Below, piece after piece: positions 59,544 through 64,000 of a stretch of DNA of 64,000 nt (position 1 is its first letter; every line of letters begins with the position of its first letter). Under the pieces are notes generated by a model. The model did not search any database, was not told the DNA's origin, and saw only the letters and a program-made list of their open reading frames with translations. A program made the position numbers and the translations under genes. Origin of the DNA: [Clostridium] methylpentosum DSM 5476 (GTDB taxonomy: Bacteria > Bacillota > Clostridia > Oscillospirales > Ruminococcaceae); contig EQ973344.1 of the NCBI GenBank assembly GCA_000158655.1, positions 923,752 to 987,751 of the forward strand, written 5' to 3'.

Positions 59544-59571
59544 AAAAAAAGCCTTATCCATATGATAAGGC
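59544..59571 (-). terminator. Terminator-like hairpin just upstream of spoIIAA
   Basis: GCCTTATC pairs with GATAAGGC around a five-base loop, followed on the minus strand by seven T. It lies 30 bases before the spoIIAA start and well after the folC terminator, so it could block readthrough or act as an attenuator. Confidence 0.7.
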
Positions 59572-59943
59572 ATTGGGATTGAAATATTTGTCATTTTCTA
59601 GCAACCGAGACGGATTCAGCGGAAATTTCTATGGTTTTCGCAGATCCGCAACAGACGGGAGTTCGCAATAAGCTTTTAAGGGATTAAAGCCGTTGTGCAA
59701 ACGAAGAAGATGAGAGGGATGAGCTCCGGTTTACTGGCTTGGATACGAACTCAATCGCCTTCTCCCTCTGCATCATCTGTAGGTGAAGCAGAGTGTCCAC
59801 AAACTTTTTTGGTCAGAGAAAGGGGCGGCTCTCCACCGCGCCGCAAAACACCAAGAGATAACGCGGCGAGCGCTTTCTACCTCTTTCTGTTTCTCATACT
59901 CTGTCGTCAAACACAGTTTTCTCTCCTCTTTTGCTGTTGCTGC
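59572..59943. other. Region expected to hold the spoIIA promoter
   Basis: About 370 bases without a gene. I looked for the sigma-H pattern (AGGA-like -35 and GAAT-like -10) and found nothing convincing. Confidence 0.4.
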
Positions 59944-59982
59944 AAAAAAGCGGCTGCTTCCTGATCGGAAGAGCCGCTTTTT
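59944..59982 (-). terminator. Terminator of folC
   Basis: AAAAAGCGGCT pairs with AGCCGCTTTTT around a 16-base loop, with a T run on the minus strand. Confidence 0.85.
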
Positions 59983-60040
59983 GAGAAGGGGGGCTCGTTT
60001 ATTTCCACAACTCGCCCGGTTGTGTGGCAGGCTCCGGCAA

Positions 60041-61324
60041 TCAGCAGTCCTTGCCCTTGCCGAGAATGATTCTGCGCAGGTCGGATGCGAGGAAGAGAGA
60101 GCCAAAGATGACCACCAGTCCATCGGCTCCAGCCATCTTAAGGGCCAGTTCGTAGGCCTCCCGCAGGTCCTCGCAGACGCTGACCGGGTAACCGTGCCCC
60201 TGGGCCGCGTCCTGAAGCCGGCTGAGGGATTCTGCGCGGGCGCTCTGTACTTGGGTGAGAATCAGTTGGTCGACTGCCCCAGAGAGCAGGGCCAGTTCTG
60301 CGCCGTAGTCCTTGTCCGCAAGCATCCCCGCCACAGCGATCTTTGGGGAGGCTTCGATTTTTTTGACCGCCTGCATCAGCGCCTGCACTCCGTTGGCATT
60401 GTGCGCCCCGTCGAGGAGCAGAAGGGGATGCTGTGACAGCAGTTCCATCCGCGCCGGAAAAGTGGTCTTTGCAAGCCCTCTGCGCAGTTGTTCCCCGCTC
60501 ACCTGGAAGTCGCGCAGCTGCCGAATTGTCTCGATTGCAGTGACTGCGTTGAGAACCTGATGATGGCCGGGCAAGGCCAGCTCATACTCCTGCCCGTCAT
60601 AGCAAAAACTGCTCCCTTCCAGCCCCTCCTGTTTGAGTTCAATTCCGCTCTGGTTGGGGAGGATGAGCGGGACCCCCTGCTGTGCACACTGCTCCATGAT
60701 CACAGCGAGCGCTTCCTCCTCCTGGTCGGGATAGCAGACACAGACCGAGCCGCGCTTGATGATCCCCGCCTTCTCCCCCGCGATCGCCGTCAGGGTATCG
60801 CCGAGCACCGCCGTGTGGTCGTAAGAGATTTTCATAATCACCGCAGCCTCAGGGGGCGGAATGATGTTGGTCGCGTCGTACAGACCGCCGAGCCCCACCT
60901 CAAAGCAGACGATGTCGCAGCGGTGGTTGTGAAAATAGAGCAGGCTCAGCGCGGTGATGACGTCGTATTCATTCATCAGGATTCCCTGAGCGCGCAGCGT
61001 CTCGTAACCCTCGCGCACCTCCTGGCAAAGACGGGTAAACTCCGCTTTGGAAATCATCTCCCCGTCGATCTGGAACCGCTCGCGGAAGTCGATGACAAAG
61101 GGGGAGATGTACAGCCCGGTTCGGTACCCCGCTTCCCGCAGAATGCTTGAGCACATCGTCGTAACCGATCCCTTTCCGTTGGTGCCCGCGACGTGGATAA
61201 AGCGCAAGCGCTCCTGTGGGTTGCCGAGCAGGTCGAGCAGCCTGCGAACCCGTTCCAAGCCGGGGCGCTTGCTGAATGGGGGCAGCCCGTGCACCCAATC
61301 GAGCGCCTGCTGATAGTCCTTCAT
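60041..61324 (-). CDS. folC: Folylpolyglutamate synthase / dihydrofolate synthase
   Basis: This 427-residue Mur-ligase-fold enzyme adds glutamate to folates. It shows FIHVAGTNGKGSVTTMCSSI, FEVGLGGLYDATN, ISYDHTAVLGDTLTAIAGEK (family: DHxxxLGxTxxxIAxEK) and LLLDGAHNANGVQAL. The start MKDYQQALDWVHGL matches the family; a 12-codon extension is rejected. valS-folC is a common Firmicute pair; here a 600-base gap with a tandem repeat separates them. Confidence 0.94.
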   Translation of the reverse strand: MKDYQQALDWVHGLPPFSKRPGLERVRRLLDLLGNPQERLRFIHVAGTNGKGSVTTMCSSILREAGYRTGLYISPFVIDFRERFQIDGEMISKAEFTRLCQEVREGYETLRAQGILMNEYDVITALSLLYFHNHRCDIVCFEVGLGGLYDATNIIPPPEAAVIMKISYDHTAVLGDTLTAIAGEKAGIIKRGSVCVCYPDQEEEALAVIMEQCAQQGVPLILPNQSGIELKQEGLEGSSFCYDGQEYELALPGHHQVLNAVTAIETIRQLRDFQVSGEQLRRGLAKTTFPARMELLSQHPLLLLDGAHNANGVQALMQAVKKIEASPKIAVAGMLADKDYGAELALLSGAVDQLILTQVQSARAESLSRLQDAAQGHGYPVSVCEDLREAYELALKMAGADGLVVIFGSLFLASDLRRIILGKGKDC

Positions 61325-61426
61325 ATCGTTGCTTCTTCCCTTCTTTGCAGAGTTTTCCATTTCAAAATAACTGCACCCTCTCCCTGTAAAAGCTCCTGTT
61401 CTTTAATTCTGGCCAAGCCAAATCCG

Positions 61427-61829
61427 GTCCATGAAAGCCCAGTTGCAGCTCATACAGTCTGTCACATCGAAATGCAGCACCTGCACTTTTTCCGGCTCCC
61501 TCCGATCTGGCAACACTTTGTGCCCCGGGAGTTGGGACGAACAGTACCCGTCCTCAGCCTTTGGTTGGACCGGATAGCAGGTAAATCCCACAACTCTACC
61601 GCTGAATAGGGGGCAAATCGTTGTTAAACCCGGGCCATGAAAGCCCAGTTGCGGCTCATACAGTCTGGCTACATCAAAATGCAGCACCTGCACTTTTTCC
61701 GGCTCCCTCTTATCCGGCAACACTTTGTGCCCCGGGAGTTGGGGCGAACAGTACCTGTCCCCAGCCTTTGGTCGGACTGGATAGCAGGTAAATCCCACAA
61801 CTCTACTGTTAAGTAGGGAGCAAATCGTT
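61427..61829. repeat. Two tandem direct copies of a ~195-bp sequence (206-bp period)
   Basis: The first copy starts near CCATGAAAGCCCAGTTGC at 61429 and the second at 61635. Both run through CCGGCTCCCT, TTTGTGCCCCGGGAGTTGG and GTAAATCCCACAACTCTAC with scattered differences (roughly 85-90% identical by eye). On the minus strand a frame stays open through both copies, but most differences that I checked change the amino acid, so protein coding is not supported. Confidence 0.85.
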
Positions 61830-61854
61830 CTACTGTACCAAACACTGCGTCAAA

Positions 61855-61881
61855 TACGCCCATCCGGTTTGGATGGGCGTA
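61855..61881 (-). terminator. Probable terminator of valS
   Basis: A perfect 11-bp stem (TACGCCCATCC / GGATGGGCGTA) with a five-base loop lies about 55 bases after the valS stop. The following sequence is only TTTG, so it is a weak classical terminator. Confidence 0.55.
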
Positions 61882-61937
61882 TGATCAGCAACATGCTGCG
61901 AGTATTCTTTTAAATGGCTGCGCCATAGTACATGCGT

Positions 61938-64000
<2,063 letters not shown>

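Noticed and set aside
61403-61798. 131-codon minus-strand frame across the tandem repeat
   Set aside because: Differences between the two copies are mainly amino-acid-changing, and there is no ribosome site, so the open frame is probably accidental.

Overview
The window reads as chromosome from an anaerobic, endospore-forming Firmicute of class Clostridia, most likely an Oscillospiraceae/Ruminococcaceae-type gut bacterium. This is inferred from gene content, moderately high GC, strong Shine-Dalgarno sites, a spoIIAA-spoIIAB-sigF operon, Rex, a rubredoxin fusion enzyme, ferrous-iron uptake genes and a FIVAR-bearing secreted rhamnosidase. No rRNA or tRNA gene was found.

Layout. 1-4 kb: end of a membrane protein gene, rarA, glyA, then the fused remains of two divergent AraC-type regulators. 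4.8-9.5 kb: a very large secreted GH78 alpha-L-rhamnosidase. 9.8-14.5 kb: small regulators (a 79-residue protein, a CarD-like protein, an autoregulated MerR), a HAD phosphatase and an ECF sigma/putative anti-sigma pair. 14.6-20.4 kb: aconitase, a GNAT acetyltransferase, a decayed IS200-type element, then rex and isocitrate dehydrogenase; together aconitase and Icd give the oxidative branch to 2-oxoglutarate. 20.4-27 kb: an AraC regulator, an HMA-type mini-protein, a pheA-led three-gene operon, and a rubredoxin-FMN glutamate-synthase-like enzyme. 27.1-27.6 kb: a decaying CRISPR array with type I-C-like repeats and no cas genes in view. 27.9-33 kb: an uncharacterised two-gene membrane module, a cupin-trmB pair, a small protein and TspO. 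33-38.5 kb: two complete FeoAB ferrous-iron systems in tandem. 38.4-42.7 kb: an unknown protein, two small XRE regulators, and a CadC-like repressor with a Zn/Cd/Pb-exporting P-type ATPase.

43.2-57.5 kb is the division and cell wall cluster on the minus strand, in transcription order mraZ-rsmH-ftsL-pbp-murE-murF-mraY-ftsW-murG-murA-ftsQ-ftsZ. murD, murC and murB are absent from it. Upstream of it lie spoIIAA-spoIIAB-sigF, folC, a 206-bp tandem duplication, and most of valS, cut by the window edge.

The candidates for something undescribed are the two-gene membrane module at 27.9-30.4 kb, the HMA mini-protein that resembles a P-type ATPase stripped of its catalytic core, and the tandem repeat between valS and folC. 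The most informative regulatory structures are the three exactly 10-bp-spaced MraZ boxes, the MerR promoter, the cad operator, a DtxR-like palindrome at feoA2, and the inverted repeat around the cupin gene.
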